A DNA stretch of 64,000 bases from Powellomyces hirtus (GCA_025526995.1 JAHLKG010000003.1:1488001-1552000); one strand, 5' to 3'; positions 47,770 through 60,277 are shown, counted from the first letter of the stretch. Numbers and translations are program-made. The notes: generated from the sequence alone by a model not told the origin.

Positions 47770-48396
47770 ATGACGGCGAGACCGCTTGCACCCTACCCGT
47801 GTTTGATCCCTTTGTCTCTGCTCTTTCAAACACCGCGTTTGCCGCTGTTGTTCCGTGACTCGTCTGACTCCCGCGCCCAATTCACTCTCTCCTCTCGTTC
47901 CTCTCGTTCCGCAACTTGTTTTCCTCCCGCTTCGCTTATCGGCGCCCCCCATGGTTCGGCGAGGCACCCATGGCCCCTTTACAAGAAGAACGACGTGGCC
48001 CGCGTCAAGAAGCGGAAGAAGGAATCCTCAAGAGCGTTCGCCTTTCGTCTGGACGCTGCCAATGAGCGTTTGGGCACGAGTAAGCTGGGACCGGCCGAAC
48101 TCAAGTACGCATTCCTCCATGGCCACAGCAAGAAGGAATACTCCATCCATTCCATCGACAACCGTGTCCGCTACGAGAGCGCTTACAACGAGGCTCTGAT
48201 TGGTCTCGTCCAATCTTCCTCCCCGATCAATCCAGAGACCATCGAATTGCATATCTCTGTGGAAAACTTCCAATATAACTTTGTGGAGCCTCTCCGATCG
48301 AAGATGATGCCCCCCGAAGATCCAGACGCACGGTTCCGACACTTTGGCACTACATCCACACCGCAAGAACATGCGGTTCTGCAATCCTTCAAATGA
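47770..48396 (+). CDS. hypothetical ORF, 208 aa
   Basis: Open frame whose C-terminal ~130 residues look genuinely coding (RAFAFRLDAANERLGTSKLG, KKEYSIHSIDNRVRYESAYN, ENFQYNFVEPLRSKMMPPED), while the first ~60 residues overlap the inverted duplication with 48985-49148 and are probably not coding in this frame. No family recognised. It may be one exon of a decayed gene or element. Confidence 0.3.
   Translation: MTARPLAPYPCLIPLSLLFQTPRLPLLFRDSSDSRAQFTLSSRSSRSATCFPPASLIGAPHGSARHPWPLYKKNDVARVKKRKKESSRAFAFRLDAANERLGTSKLGPAELKYAFLHGHSKKEYSIHSIDNRVRYESAYNEALIGLVQSSSPINPETIELHISVENFQYNFVEPLRSKMMPPEDPDARFRHFGTTSTPQEHAVLQSFK
47815..47965 (+). repeat. inverted duplication, left arm
   Basis: About 130-150 bp resembling the reverse complement of 48985-49148 with substitutions and small gaps; shared words include TTCCTCTCGTTCC, TTCCTCCCGCTT and TTCACTCT. 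Confidence 0.65.
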
Positions 48397-48984
48397 ACAA
48401 CTGCTAACCGGCGGAAGGTTCAAAACGCTGAGTCCCTGGTGTTTTCTTCTACGACAACTTCTTGAGCATCGATAATATGGTTGAAATCGACCTTCTTGCC
48501 AATGGCAGTAGCAGAACCCCTTCTTTTCTTATCCTCCTTGTCTGCGAGGGACAGACCTTCACCGTTATGATCAAGACGTTTCTTTGCTCCACAATGAGCT
48601 GCCAATAATCGCACTGATGAACCTTTATACTTGCATGTCCATAAGAGGAAGCCCAGTGAGTGCCAAAGCAAAGAAAAAAACGCTGAGTCCCTCATGCCAA
48701 ATGGAAGCGAATGCGATCAGTTCCGAGCGCTGGAACGGAGTAACCTTCTTGGCCGTACAAGAGCGAGTGCACGAGAAGCTGGAAAACTCGTTTCTATCCC
48801 ACCTTGACCTGTGATCCCTATGCCGTTAAACGTCCCTCGGATGCATCAGACTCTTCCTCCAGCTCCTCCGACTGGTCCTCTTCCACTTTCTCGTCGCGCT
48901 CGTCCGATTCGGACGCGCGGTCCAAGCGTAAGCACCGCGGCCGCAGCGCCAAGCTCAAAAAGCACCATTGATTGGTTCGTGAAT

Positions 48985-49148
48985 GGGGGTTCTGCCGCAA
49001 GCGGGAGGAAGGGCAGAGCCAAGTAGCGGAACGAGAGGAAAGAGTGAACCGTGCGCGGGAGGTCATACGAGTCGAGTGGCAGCACAACAGCAGGCAAGCG
49101 CGACGTTTGGAAGAGCAAAGAGAAGCCGCAGAACGACAACAAAGCAGG
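48985..49148 (-). repeat. inverted duplication, right arm
   Basis: Reverse-complement relative of 47815-47965. The + strand of this arm is open and encodes a charged helix (VAEREERVNRAREVIRVEWQ). Confidence 0.65.
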
Positions 49149-49327
49149 ATTGACTTCTCACGGAGGTCGACAACCCTACCCCGATTCATCACCGTCATGG
49201 GGTTCACAACGATGCTGGAACACGCATACCCCGTAACAGTCACAACCACCTCGCAAAGAAAGCCCATATCACCCCACTTACCACAGTTTACTAAAACCTC
49301 CGCTCATATCGCAAAGCAAATGCGCGC

Positions 49328-49343
49328 GGGGGGGGGGGGGGGG
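49328..49343. repeat. poly-G run (16)
   Basis: Uninterrupted run of 16 G on the + strand. Confidence 0.9.
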
Positions 49344-49460
49344 ACGGGGACACGCTCAAGCCCGCTTTCAACGCCGCTGTGCACTTCACCATCTTTGTCT
49401 GTGTCTCCGGAACCCCTCACAACTTTATCGTGGACAAGACAATTAAAGTCGCACAATTAA

Positions 49461-50698
49461 AATCCGACATTGCGCGCCGTCTCAGCAATTTCAACATGAT
49501 GGTTCGGCGCAGCCTCCCCCTCCGTCGCTCCTGATAACCCTTGAAGGGCGTAGCGGAACCACATCTGCTTGTACATCGCAGTGGCGCTAGCGAAGAGATC
49601 ACGACAGCGTCCTATGTCCCACTTCGGGCTGAGAGCCTTTAGCATCTTGTCTGGGCTCAATTTAAATGGGCCAGGATACGCCGAGAAACAGCTTGGTCCG
49701 AGGCACCCAGTACCTACATTGACATGTGCCCTCACCTCCACCAATGTTCGAAGTACTGTGCGCTGGACGACTGGTACATCAGGCTATATCTTCCCCTCGT
49801 CTGACCAATGAGCATTGACCGTTGCTTCGGTTCAGGACCGCAATTCAGAGTAACGTGGAAAGAAACGGAATCAGTCAGTTCAGTTAGGGTAGGGTAACTA
49901 TCAATCGACGCGTGATTTCTGTTTTCCATAGATAGCCCCTGTGTCTTCCCCGTTTTTAGACATGCCAACGAATAAACGTCCGTAAGCACAGCATCTCACG
50001 CGAGCAGACAAGTTCAACCACAAACAAAGATTCGCCCGCAAGAGTGTTCTCGTCCTTACAAAAATGGATTACCCGGGTCATCAACTTGAGGTCACCAATC
50101 GAGTTTTTCGCACGCACTTTGACAATCGAGAGGCCTTTATTCGTGTCACACTTACCGACGATTACCTCACCACTAGCGGGGCCGCCTCCCATCTTCTTCT
50201 CATCTCACTGTCGCCGTCGACTGGCCAGCATTTTTCCCGCCAGCATTTTTCCCCAGTAGGTCTTTTTGCACGCAGCCAGTATCGTGATCGTCTCGGAACG
50301 ACAGCATCAACCATCAACGTTGGTCGGTAGGTGGGATTGACGTCGACAAGGTATGAAATCGCATATATATGTATACACATGGCCGGCCCGTGGCGATTTT
50401 CCGTGCCCTGCGAGACTTATTTTAGTTGCTTTTTACCTTCAAATACATTTATTTGCAAGAAAATGCCTATATATTACCCAACTCATCTTCCCGCCGTCTT
50501 CAACTCAGAATTGTAACAGCTATTTGGGGCGGCAGGCAAAAATAGCTGGCTCCCAGATCGCGAGTCCGCTTGGCTAGAACCTTATTGACGGGGATCGGGA
50601 AAAGCTCACATTGTTTGGAATAATTTGACCAGCTTTATCTAATTTTGTTCAATAAATACAATGACACAAAAAAGGGGAGGTATGGGTCCAGCAGTCGC
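49461..50698. other. spacer with unassigned small ORFs
   Basis: Two frames look faintly coding: minus 49744-49457 (FKLSPDKMLKALSPKWDIGR, ATAMYKQMWFRYALQG) and plus 50064-50330 (MDYPGHQLEVTNRVFRTHFD, 88 aa). Neither has a known domain or a supported exon structure. Confidence 0.3.
50064..50330 (+). CDS. hypothetical ORF, 88 aa
   Basis: ATG-started frame with NREAFIRVTLTDDYLTTSGA and a Ser/Gln-rich end. No domain or neighbour link recognised; may be one exon or spurious. Confidence 0.2.
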   Translation: MDYPGHQLEVTNRVFRTHFDNREAFIRVTLTDDYLTTSGAASHLLLISLSPSTGQHFSRQHFSPVGLFARSQYRDRLGTTASTINVGR

Positions 50699-53600
50699 TT
50701 ATGCAGCGTGCCTAGTGACCACATCAACAATACACGTAACCAGCTCTCCTTCAAACATGGCGCTAGGATCCCTGATTTTCTCCTGCAAAAGCTCATCCAA
50801 CGCAACGCGTGCCGCTCTGACGACGGCGGCGATTTTCGGGTTGTGGGCTCGGAACCGCAACCATCCATCGTCCATGGGGAGGAGGCCACCGCCGCGCGGT
50901 TCGTAGGGTCCAAGGGAGCCGCCAAAGAAGGCGACGGCTGCGGCGGGGACAGCAGAGGCGTCGCGAATGTAGACTTTTGAGGTCTTGACTTTTTCGTGGT
51001 AGGCGAGGAATGTGCCTGGTGGGTGGGGTTTGCGGAAGTTCTGCAAAGGATAGGAAGAGGGGTGAGTGGGGTTGATGAGGAGGGGAGTGTATGCAGGGAC
51101 GCTGATACGTACGATGGAGGTCGGGTGGATAAAGACTTCTTCGTTGCCGCGGACAAGGAGCTGAGTGTCGCCTCCGTCTGGTTTTACGCCTTGCGTGACT
51201 TTGATGACTGCGAAAAAGGTGTCACAAGTATCAGCATCTCGATGACCCTACCACGGGCTACACCTCCATCTCACCATTCGGATACAGCGCAGCCAAGAGC
51301 AGTGCCTTGACCAGTCTCAAATCATCTCCTCGATGATTCGCTCTCTCCCCAATACTCTCCTTGACTCCATCGGACCCGGTTGCGCGGCCGAGGCGCTCGA
51401 TTGCGCGGGCAGTGACGGGGGTTTCCAAGAAGCCGATATCCGAAATGAGTTCGGCGAGCTGGCGTTTGACGTTGGCGATCATGGCGAGGGATTTGCCCGA
51501 TAGGAAGTTGTCAAACAGGAATTTCTTTTCGACAGAGGCCGGGTTGTGCGTGCGGGTGTGTTGCCAGGCGTTGTAGGCGTTGAGGATGGTGAGTTGGTCC
51601 GAGTTTTCAATGGCAAACTCCTAAAGGGTGGAGAAGAACGAGAATGTTTCAGTTTGTGATAAAGGTAGAGAAAGTCTTTTTGTTTTACGTACTCGTTTTT
51701 TCCGATCGGCTTGGTCACGGATCTCAAACGGCGCCACGAACGGGCTTTTATGGCTCATCGCGGCGGCAATGGTGAGGACTGGGTCGAGGCACTGGAAGAT
51801 GCTGCCAAACACGAGCAGTTTTCCAATCCGAACATCTAGCGGCAGGCGGCCGAGGTGGAAGCCGAGCGGGGTCAGATCTTCTTCTTTCGTCAAAGCCTGT
51901 TGAGCAGAAAAGGAGATGCGGGAAGTAAAGTGATGAGCGACTGAATGACTGGTACCGTTGCACAACACGCACACGTTGAACGTACCTGGAGAGTCCGTAG
52001 AGTCAACACCGCCTGTCGTACCGCTTCAGGAGACGGGGGTTCAATGACTTTATCCAGAATCTGTGCGATGCGTCCATTCAAGAAGGGCAGCACTTTGATT
52101 CTCAAACACAACTGTTCGAGCGGCGTGCGCCGCATTTCCGGCACCTGCTGCGGGGCGAGCAGGTTTTCGAAATGATGAGACGTGAAGAGGTGGACGCAGA
52201 CACCTTTTGTGACCCGGCCCGCTCTGCCTCGGCGCTGCATGGCGTTGGCGCGTGAGACCCAACTAAAAGATAATGCACGTATGAATCAGAATGATGGAGT
52301 CGTAGGATTTATCTCTGAGGTTTTTTTTTGTGTACATACCACTCTTCCAAACTCGCCATCCCCTTCTGGGGGTCATATCGCGTTTCCTTCATCTTTCCCG
52401 AATCAATGACAAACACCACATCATCCACCGTGATACTCGTTTCAGCCACGTTCGTGGCCACAACAATCTTGACTGCACCCGGGTCGGGGCGTTTAAAGAC
52501 GCGGAGCTGGTCGGCAGAGGAGAGGTTGCCGTGGAGCGGTATGCACCATTTTCCGTTTTGGGTTGCGGCGCGGATGCGCGGGTTGCGGGTGAGGGCGTCG
52601 TGGAGGGTCGAGATTTCAAGGAATCCGGGGAGAAAAATCAGAATGCCGCGATCGGGTGGTGGCTCAGAGGTGGTGGTGGTGTCGAAGGGGAGAAAGTCAG
52701 AGTCGTCCGGGGTGTCCTTGGTGCGATTCTTTGCTTTATCCTTTTTCGGCGTTTTTGGTGGTGGTTTGAGGTGGGCACTGCGTGGGCTGCTGGGGGTCGT
52801 CGCGCGCGCTGACGCTCCAGGGGGCAACTTCTTTGCGGCCCCGGGGAGAAGCGCGTCACACATCCACTCCACGAGCATTTCAATCAGTGGATACTGTATC
52901 TTGTCCACATCCATCTGTCTCAATGCACCAATGGCCTTATCACTAAGTTTCGGGTATCGTTTCTTCATTTGTTCCTCTGTCAACTTATCGTCGGGCAATT
53001 CCTCTTCATCCATCGATTCCGAGTTCGGGTCCATATCTCTCGGGTTGCTATGTTGTCGTGAAAATGTCGATTTGGTGAAATCCTTGCCTTGGGGGACGTA
53101 TCTTGTCTTAGCGAGGGCGTGTTCGAGAAACATGACTTGGACGGGGAAGGTCCGGCCAGGGACGTGGATGCGCGGGGTGTCGTGGTCTGCAAAGTAGTCT
53201 TGGAAGAGGCCGGCGTTGAGGGTAGCCGACATGAGGATGAGTTTCAGGGTCGGGTTGGTGGCGAGGAGGTCGCGGAGGACCATCAGGAGAAAGTCAGAGT
53301 CGACGGAACGTTCATGGACCTCGTCGACGATGATATGGGTGAGGTCGTCGATCCCGCCTTCATATTCATCGGCGACCGCAGCAGCCGGTTCATTGCCAAC
53401 GAGTGCTTTTGCCCCAGCGCCTTCCAATCGTCTGAGCAGGATTCCCGTCGTAGCAAACAGAATGCGGGTTTCTTCCGACATGCGGCTCTCGAGTCTGATC
53501 TGGTACCCGACGGTTTTGCCAAGGGGTTCGGCGCGCTCGGCGGCGACGCGCTCGGCGACCCCGATGGCGGAGATGCGGCGGGGCTGGGTAACGAGAATCT

Positions 53601-55470
53601 TGCATTCGGCGCCGTGACGGGTGGAAAGGAAATGGTCAAGGATGAATTGGGGGACTTGGGTGGTTTTTCCGCACTGTCAGAGTAGCAATGTGTACTTGTC
53701 AGAGCTCGGTGCTCAACGAAAGGGTATGATGGTTATGACGTTTTATGCAAAGACAATTGATGCTTACTCACCCCAGTTTCACCCTCAACGACCACGACGC
53801 GATTCCCATCCACCGCCTCCAAAATCTGGCTCTGATACTTCCACGCCGGCAGTGATTCTCTCTGCATTCTCATTTTCACGTAAGCCGGTTGCTGCTGCTG
53901 CTGCATGTACTGCGTGTACAATGTCTCATTCAGCGTCGCGATTTGGGCCGCGGTGGGCTGGGGTTTGCGGTAACGTGGCGGTTTCGGAGTGGTGGGTACC
54001 ACGACAAGGGCGGGCTTCGGAGATGCCGGGATAGCGGCATTGATGCGCAGGTTGTCGAATTGCTGAGCGAGATTATCGGTGGCTGTTGTCAAGTCCAGAG
54101 ATGCGGGTGTGCGTGGTGCGGTTGGTGGGAGGATCCGGGGCGGGGTTGCGGGTGTTGATGATGATGGTGATGACGCAGCGGAGAATTTGAGATTTTTGTT
54201 AGTGATGGGTGGTTTAGAGCCAGATGCGAGGGGGGCAGCAATCACGGGGCCTGTGGTTTCGACTGCCGCCTGCACGCGGCCAACCCGTCCATCCGTGAGC
54301 CGGACTTTGATCCCACGGGGATGGTTGCCTTTCGTCAAGAACTCGTCGATTTTGCCACGGACAAGACGATCGGTGCCCTGATCCTGTTTCAGAGTGATCG
54401 CCACCTGCATTTTCAGTTGCAGCATGGCCATGGTGGGGACACCGCCACGGAGTCCCTTGACCAGTTTAATTGTCGGCGTGGCGGGTTTCGGTGGGGTTGG
54501 TTTGGCAGACGTTCCTTTGATGACGAGAACACGCGACGGGTCTGCATTCGCTGCCGGGGTAGGTATGGCCGGTGCGGCGGGTGAGCAGACAATTTCCTTG
54601 ATTTTTTTCGAAGGGTACATGACGGCAATCTCGGCTTCCGCGGTCTGGAGGGACAAGGTGAGGAGATCGACGATCGTTTCTCCAATTCTATCTTTTGCTA
54701 TCGTTTGCAGCATAATGGCGAGTGAAAGCAAGGCGGGGTCGTAGGTCGTGCAACCGGGGGGTCGGTTTCTAAGCTCTAGGGTGACGAGGGGGTACTGGAA
54801 CGGGTAGATGGTGTTGGCGGGATGATGAAGCTGGAGGGTGATGTCCAGCGAGTCGATTATGTCTGCTGGTGATGTGTTGGTGGTGTCGTGGAATCGAGGT
54901 GGCAGATTGACGGTGAGGTTCTGGATTTGCCACACTTCTGTGCCGTCTCGTCTAGCGTAGGAGGAAAAGTCGCGCATGTACATGCTTTCCAGCACGCCGC
55001 GTTCCAGTTCGCGTTGGGTGCGGGCTTCTTCGCGGATGAAAGTGTCCACGTCGCTGCTGGTGGAGAAGGAAAAGGTGGTATCGGCGGCGTGGGAGTAGAG
55101 GTACGCGAGTGCATCCAGCTGATCATTTCTATATCGCTGCAAAGCCGCGGTAGCGCGGTTGCGCGAGAAACCAAAGGATTCGAGCCAGGCGCGGCTGATG
55201 CTGTCGACGGGAATGCGCGGGTCGGGAGCCGGGATGAAGACGAGCTGACGGGGTAGTGGGGCGGCAGCAGCTGCTGCTGGAGTGACGGGTGGTTGATCCC
55301 ACATTCCGAATCCGTCGCCGTCGTCGTCGTTCTCGTCATCGTCGCCGTCAGATGCGTCCAGACGGGTATATTTGGATGCGAGCTTCGCGATGGGACGAGG
55401 TGTAGAGTTTGCAGCCCATGCGTCCTTTGCGGGGTACGGATCTGCCTCCGAGTCCTCATCTTCATCGTCC

Positions 55471-55505
<35 letters not shown>

Positions 55506-56150
55506 ATTATCCGACCCCTCATGTTCGTCTGACCAGAAATCATCGCGATGTCCATAAAATGCCGGCCCGTTCATTTCCCGCATCAGATCTCGGGGCGTCT
55601 GTCGTCTCTCCCCCTTTCTCAACCCACTTTCCTCCTCATACTCGTCCTCATCACTATCCTCATCCTCACTTTCCTCCGACAGCTCAGACGAGTCCGACAC
55701 TGCCACACCGCGGTCGCGTCGCTGGCGGGCCGCAATCTCCTGCCTCATAATCTTCTGGGCCTGCTGGTAATGCGACAGCACTTGATGCAGCCGCTTATAC
55801 TGCTGCGGGTCAATCTTCAACTCGGGAACAAAATCACCCTTCTTCTTGCCGCCCGGTTCTTTCCATTTCTTGTCCTTCTTCAACAGCATGGTTTCTCTCA
55901 GGATTTCTTTACGAGCGGTGGCTGTTTTCTGAACGAATGACACTTCCTCGGTGTCTCTATCAAAGAGAATGTCGAGACCGCGGAACCCGCCACCGCGTCG
56001 GCCGGTAGTGTCGGAAGAGTCCCTTTTGCCGCCGCGACTACCCGCAGACTTGTTGCTGCCGCCACCTTTGTCTTTGCCTTTGCCATTGCTTCGGCCCTTG
56101 CCGCCGCCTTTCTTTTGCCGGTTGGAACGAGCTGCTGCCCCGCCCGCCAT
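50699..56150 (-). CDS. DHX57: DHX57-like DEVH-box RNA helicase with UBA and RWD domains
   Basis: ATP-dependent RNA helicase of the DEAH/RHA family. Exons 56150-53772, 53673-52340, 52262-51986, 51896-51693, 51620-51275, 51207-51113, 51040-50699 (4977 nt, 1658 aa; human DHX57 about 1386). Order: Lys/Gly-rich basic N terminus, acidic linker with an Asp run (about 213-240), UBA-like segment (SRAWLESFGFSRNRATAALQ, about 320-355), RWD-like domain (about 380-520, RELERGVLESMYMRDF), then helicase motifs: GETGCGKTTQVPQ spanning the exon 1/2 junction (about 792), DEVH (about 907), SATL, IFLPG, ATNVAETSIT (about 1197), QRRGRAGR (about 1246), followed by HA2 and OB-fold regions. UBA-RWD-DEVH order is diagnostic of DHX57. 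A Lys/Pro-rich insert lies between the two RecA-like lobes. Confidence 0.93.
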
Positions 56151-56416
56151 TGAATGCTAACTATCGGAGTAGCGAAAAAATATAGATAGAGTCCGTAACC
56201 ACTGGATCGTTCGAGAAACTTGAGGGATGGGCACAGTGCTTGAATACTTAGTTGTCTGTTGCGAATAGTGTCGAATGGAGTTGCAAGCAGTCAGTTACAG
56301 CGCGATTGAAATTGACAGTGTCCAGCGTGGCGTTGACGTGCGCGCTCAGCAACTCCTCCATCCTTTCCTCCCTTTTATTCGGCTCATTAACACTCCATCT
56401 ATAACACAAGCCCTCC
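56151..56416. promoter_or_regulatory. bidirectional promoter region, DHX57-like and Gemin7-like genes
   Basis: 266 bp between two divergent start codons, so the two genes probably share a promoter. No classic TATA pair is obvious; a short AT-rich stretch lies near 56175-56190. Confidence 0.5.
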
Positions 56417-56806
56417 ATGTCGCATCACCAACCTCTCAACCCTTCACCCGCTCTCCCATTCTCCTCATCTACTTCACCGCCAACATTGACAGAGCAAGGT
56501 CGCCAACGGGAAACCGCGCTGCGGTTCTGGCTCGGATTGCACGACCATCCCCGGCCAGCTCAAATCTCACTGTACGGAAAGTAAGTGTGTCTCGCAGTCC
56601 ACGGATCACCAACAAAAACCCTTTGCTGACTTGTTCCCGCAAACTCGCATGCCGTGTTCTCCCGATGCAGGACCACCGTCACAGCCAATGTGAAAGGAAC
56701 TAGTGTTGCGGGCGACTTGTTGAGTGTGACCGACTTGGCGACTCCGCTGGGAACTTACAAGGCGGCTACTCTGCGGACCGCTGACATTCGGTACTTTGTT
56801 TGCTGA
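56417..56806 (+). CDS. GEMIN7: Gemin7-like SMN-complex protein
   Basis: Small Sm-fold-like protein of the SMN complex that loads Sm rings on spliceosomal snRNAs. Two exons, 56417-56580 and 56671-56806, GTAAGT-CAG intron, 300 nt in total (99 aa). The protein starts MSHHQPLNPSPALPFSSS, then RETALRFWLGLHDHPRPAQI, VTANVKGTSVAGDLLSVTDL and the Gemin7 hallmark TPLGTYKAATLRTADIRYF near the C terminus. Human Gemin7 is 131 aa with a shorter tail; the conserved core matches end to end. It is too short and too split to appear as a single long open frame. Divergent from the DHX57-like helicase. Confidence 0.8.
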
Positions 56807-58423
56807 ACGGGGTCAACGGATTGACCGTTCTCCGACCGCCGGGTGGACGACGTGCAATGCCCTTTTTACGTCGTCCGCCATTGCTGTGAGCTACTAGTTG
56901 TTGCAGCAGATACGCCAGGCACTCAGTAACGAGCTTTCGACATCCGGCTTCCGGGCAGCGACACGAGCATCATAAATCCCTGATTCCCATCTTCTCCGGG
57001 CATGCATGACGCTTTCATAACCCTCCAGCATCAGATTGCGCTGTTGATGCTGATCAGCCACCTACCAGTAACCCCCACGCCCGGTTCAGACGTCAAAGGG
57101 GTGCGTGCTCTTCTTACAACATTGGCCCAAATCGCCTCCGCGCAATGAAGCGACGCTCACACAGCTCCGTAATTGCGGACAGTCTCCAACACACATGATT
57201 CGACATGCAAGCGAAACCATGGTCTGTGCTCAGCCCACCTAGATAGGTAGATAAAAAGCAGTAAAAAGACCCCACGTAAAACATAGCCCTGCTAGAGTTT
57301 CGCATTGACGACAACACCGCTGCATCACATCATGTCACATCACATCAAAAAATCTTGTGGTGGTGCGCCCTTTGCATACATTCCTATGAGAACGAACGTA
57401 CCGAACCGGGAATACTTGATCGACCCACAGAAAATCCTATCGCGTTATCTATCAGCGTTACATGCTTTTGTTCTTGATGCAGACACCAGTGATATTTTCT
57501 GTCAATCACAGTACGTCGAGCGTGCGTACACAACATGGGCTTTCCTTTGCACGTATATGAACAAGTGAAACACGCAACGTGTCAGAAAAAAAAAAAAAAA
57601 AAAAAACCCCCCCAAAAGAACAGTCAATAAAATCAAGATTTTGTACCGGATCCTAAATGGGTCCCAGCCAGGTCCCATTGAATGGAGTCATATATTGTAC
57701 ATACTTCTGGCAGCGTGTTGCTTTTTCCTTTTCTTTTTTTTTTTACTTGCTGTTATTGTCATGGTTTTTATTTAACAGTTGTTTGTTTTTCGATCTATCT
57801 ATCAAATTAAATTAAAGCCTAACAAACGACAACAAAAAAAAAAAAAGAGATTTCTCTCAGTCGGAGACGAGTATCTATTCCAACACGAAGCAGTTTATCC
57901 GGTACTTGATCAGGTCGAACATCGGTGAAGTCGTCAGGTTGGTACTCCCCATTGTTACAGCTAATCTGCATGTATAAATGATTGCTTATCTATCTTTAAA
58001 CAGTATTTTGACGGTTATTCTCGGCATGCTCCGCCCGCCGAACCCCCTGCCATTTGGGGAACACCGTCGTCGCCGTGGTCGATGATGTCATCGCTGCTGT
58101 CGATGGAGTTTCGGCAAGTAAGAGATTGGTCCGAATCAAGGAGGGAGTAGAGTACATTCTGGCGACGAGGCAAGGGCGGAGTGCGGCTTTCAAGTGGGGT
58201 TTTTCTCGGCTTACCATTGGCTCGTGTGGGGAAAGCTTTACGAACAACTCGGTTTCATGGGGCGACACGAAACCGAAAGACTGACATGCAATGAATGGCA
58301 TTCCCACACATCCATTAGTTACTTCATAGTCATACAGTACACGACCGCAAGGAATACCATTCAATTCCCTCCAATTAAACATTCCAGAACACAGGATTCC
58401 GTGCCCCAAAACGCTCTACCCCA
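56807..58423. other. intergenic region; no supported gene
   Basis: Contains an A21 run followed by C7 (57586-57613), several T/A tracts, and open frames on both strands near 57996-58409 that overlap each other and have no domain. Nothing is supported as coding. Confidence 0.5.
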
Positions 58424-59085
58424 TCACCTGCGCAAGACCTCCACCCCCCCCTCGCGAACAACATAAACATCAGGAGTCTCATACCCATCAGCACCTTCCG
58501 GAAACACCTCCTCAGACATCGACGAAGGCGACGTCGGTACAGGGATGGGCACAACCGGCGTTGCTCCAACGATACTCACAAACGGGACCGCATGCGTGCG
58601 TGTCTCATCGAACCGCGCTCTTTCGGCACGATATTGCGCACGCCTTCGGTAGGGCTATTCTTCCGAACCGCTATGAGGTCATCGTTGGTAAGGCTGTGTG
58701 TGATATGACAAAGGGTACAATGGAACGCTGAGGAGCAAAACAGCGTGGGAATCGCACGGATCGCTGGCAACACCTGATTTGTGACGCCTTGAGCTTTTCC
58801 TGAGCTGCGCGCCGCTCGACGGCCAGCGCGTCTCTCATTCTCCGAGGATTGTCTTCTGTTGGCTAAATATCCTTTCGCAAACTGTACCGCCATTCATTTA
58901 AGAAAGAAACGACGCGTGTGCATCTTCTCAACACTGGGGTCCTACCTGCTTTTGCTTTATCTCATCTGGATACCCCGCTCGATAGAAAAGGTTCAGATCC
59001 TCATCGACCCCCTTGGGGGGAGTATACGGATTCTCGGCAATACCGGAGCTGTCCCGGAACAGATTTTGACGATGTTTAGGATCAC
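58424..59085 (-). CDS. unidentified multi-exon protein, 3' exons
   Basis: Three in-phase exons can be joined: 59085-58946 (NLFRDSSGIAENPYTPPKGV, DEDLNLFYRAGYPDEIKQKQ), 58881-58774 (FAKGYLANRRQSSENERRAG), 58654-58424 (YRRRAQYRAERARFDETRTH, then Pro/Val-rich VGATPVVPIPVPTSPSSMSE, ending YETPDVYVVREGGVEVLRR). All introns are GT-AG. Upstream, 59153-59960 holds further minus-strand segments that look coding (WDENGCEHLRGAKKFHVSGL, then a Gly/Val/Leu-rich helix and a charged coiled coil, VKTEHKERVKNFDAELRQRL), but their splicing was not resolved. No family recognised; a membrane-linked coiled-coil protein is one guess. Confidence 0.4.
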
Positions 59086-59980
59086 CTAAACAACATTGAT
59101 CAGGAGACAGTGAGTGCATGTTACCGAAGCGACTTGCGAATTGTATACTTACGATGGTGCCGCAGATCCACGCACGATACATCCTGGGAAGACAGACTCC
59201 TTGCCAAAGCCCGTTGTGACTGCACATGATTATGCAAATGACACCGACGATACTGTCGCGTCGATCGACTACCCACAACAAGACGACACGTCAGAAGACG
59301 GTGGACGTTGCGCAAGAAGATATGGTTCCCCTGCGTTCATGTTGATATCCCATGCGTACCTACCACAATATCGACGGCATTCGAGGCGAGCTCGCCCGTT
59401 CCTTAATCTCTGACGTAGCTCTGCATCAAAATTCTTTACACGCTCCTTGTGTTCGGTCTTGACTTGCTGAACCTTAATCGCTTCCTCCTGTGCATTCACA
59501 TGAGACGACGCACCACTGGCTGAGCGAATGAATATGGACAACACCCACCGCAGTCAAGGTCCCGTAAGCAGGGCTCGTTCTTACATGAGCATCGCTCTCG
59601 GCAGGTGCACTACAACCGATCTCCTACCATCCCTCGCATCCGCGCGTTCGACGACAGCGCCCTCCGAGAAAATCTCCGCCGCCCTCGCAACCAACACAGA
59701 ATCAAGTAACCCGACGCCCAGCCCGAGCCCGCTAACATGGAACTTCTTTGCACCGCGTAGATGTTCACATCCGTTCTCATCCCACGCAAGGACCCGAAAG
59801 CCCTCCCAACGCTCTGCTCTCGCGGCTGGGTTGCTGGTCGATGCATTGTATACGACATTGGCGTTCCGGAGTTACTGGACCGGTCACCTGCCGGCAGGAG
59901 CATGGGGAGTTTAAGCCGTTTCGACCTTTGTATGGCAGCCGCATTCCCTTGCGCCCTTGATACCTATATGCCACTTCGAG
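59086..59980 (-). CDS. probable upstream exons of the preceding gene (unresolved)
   Basis: Minus-strand segments with coding character: WEGFRVLAWDENGCEHLRGA and LLDSVLVARAAEIFSEGAVV around 59600-59850, then NAQEEAIKVQQVKTEHKERV at about 59400-59500. Frame and exon limits could not be fixed by eye. Confidence 0.28.
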
Positions 59981-60277
59981 AATGCCTGTTGGTTCCTATA
60001 GAAGAAACCCAAAGATCGCGCTGTGCTCTCGCGCGTCTCCTGTAGCTGGTGGCTTAGACCCGGATCACGTCAGCCTCTCCGCTTTGTCACGCTTTCTTTC
60101 CTTCTACAAGGGTGCATTAGACCAAGCTAGCAAAGAAATTCCCGTAGTCATTCAACCTTACTGAAAAATGGCGAAAGAAAGCGAAGGAAGCGGATAGATG
60201 TTTAAAACAGAAATATAAGGCCTCCATTCCAACATTGTCCAACACTACATCCCACACCCGCGCCTTCCTCCAACTAC

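Larger units (their letters stand above)
48972..49460 (+). pseudogene. charged-helix ORF remnant
   Basis: Open frame of about 160 codons without a convincing ATG at its start; Arg/Glu-rich coiled-coil-like segment (RLEEQREAAERQQSRIDFSR) followed by a Thr/Ser/Pro-rich part interrupted by a 16-G run at 49328-49343 that encodes poly-Gly. An Ser/Asp/Arg-rich open stretch in another frame (about 48840-48970) precedes it. Likely remnant of a gene or element; not identified. Confidence 0.25.

Noticed and set aside
57996..58409. Minus-strand 137-codon frame
   Set aside because: Overlaps an equally long plus-strand frame, no domain, no splice support.
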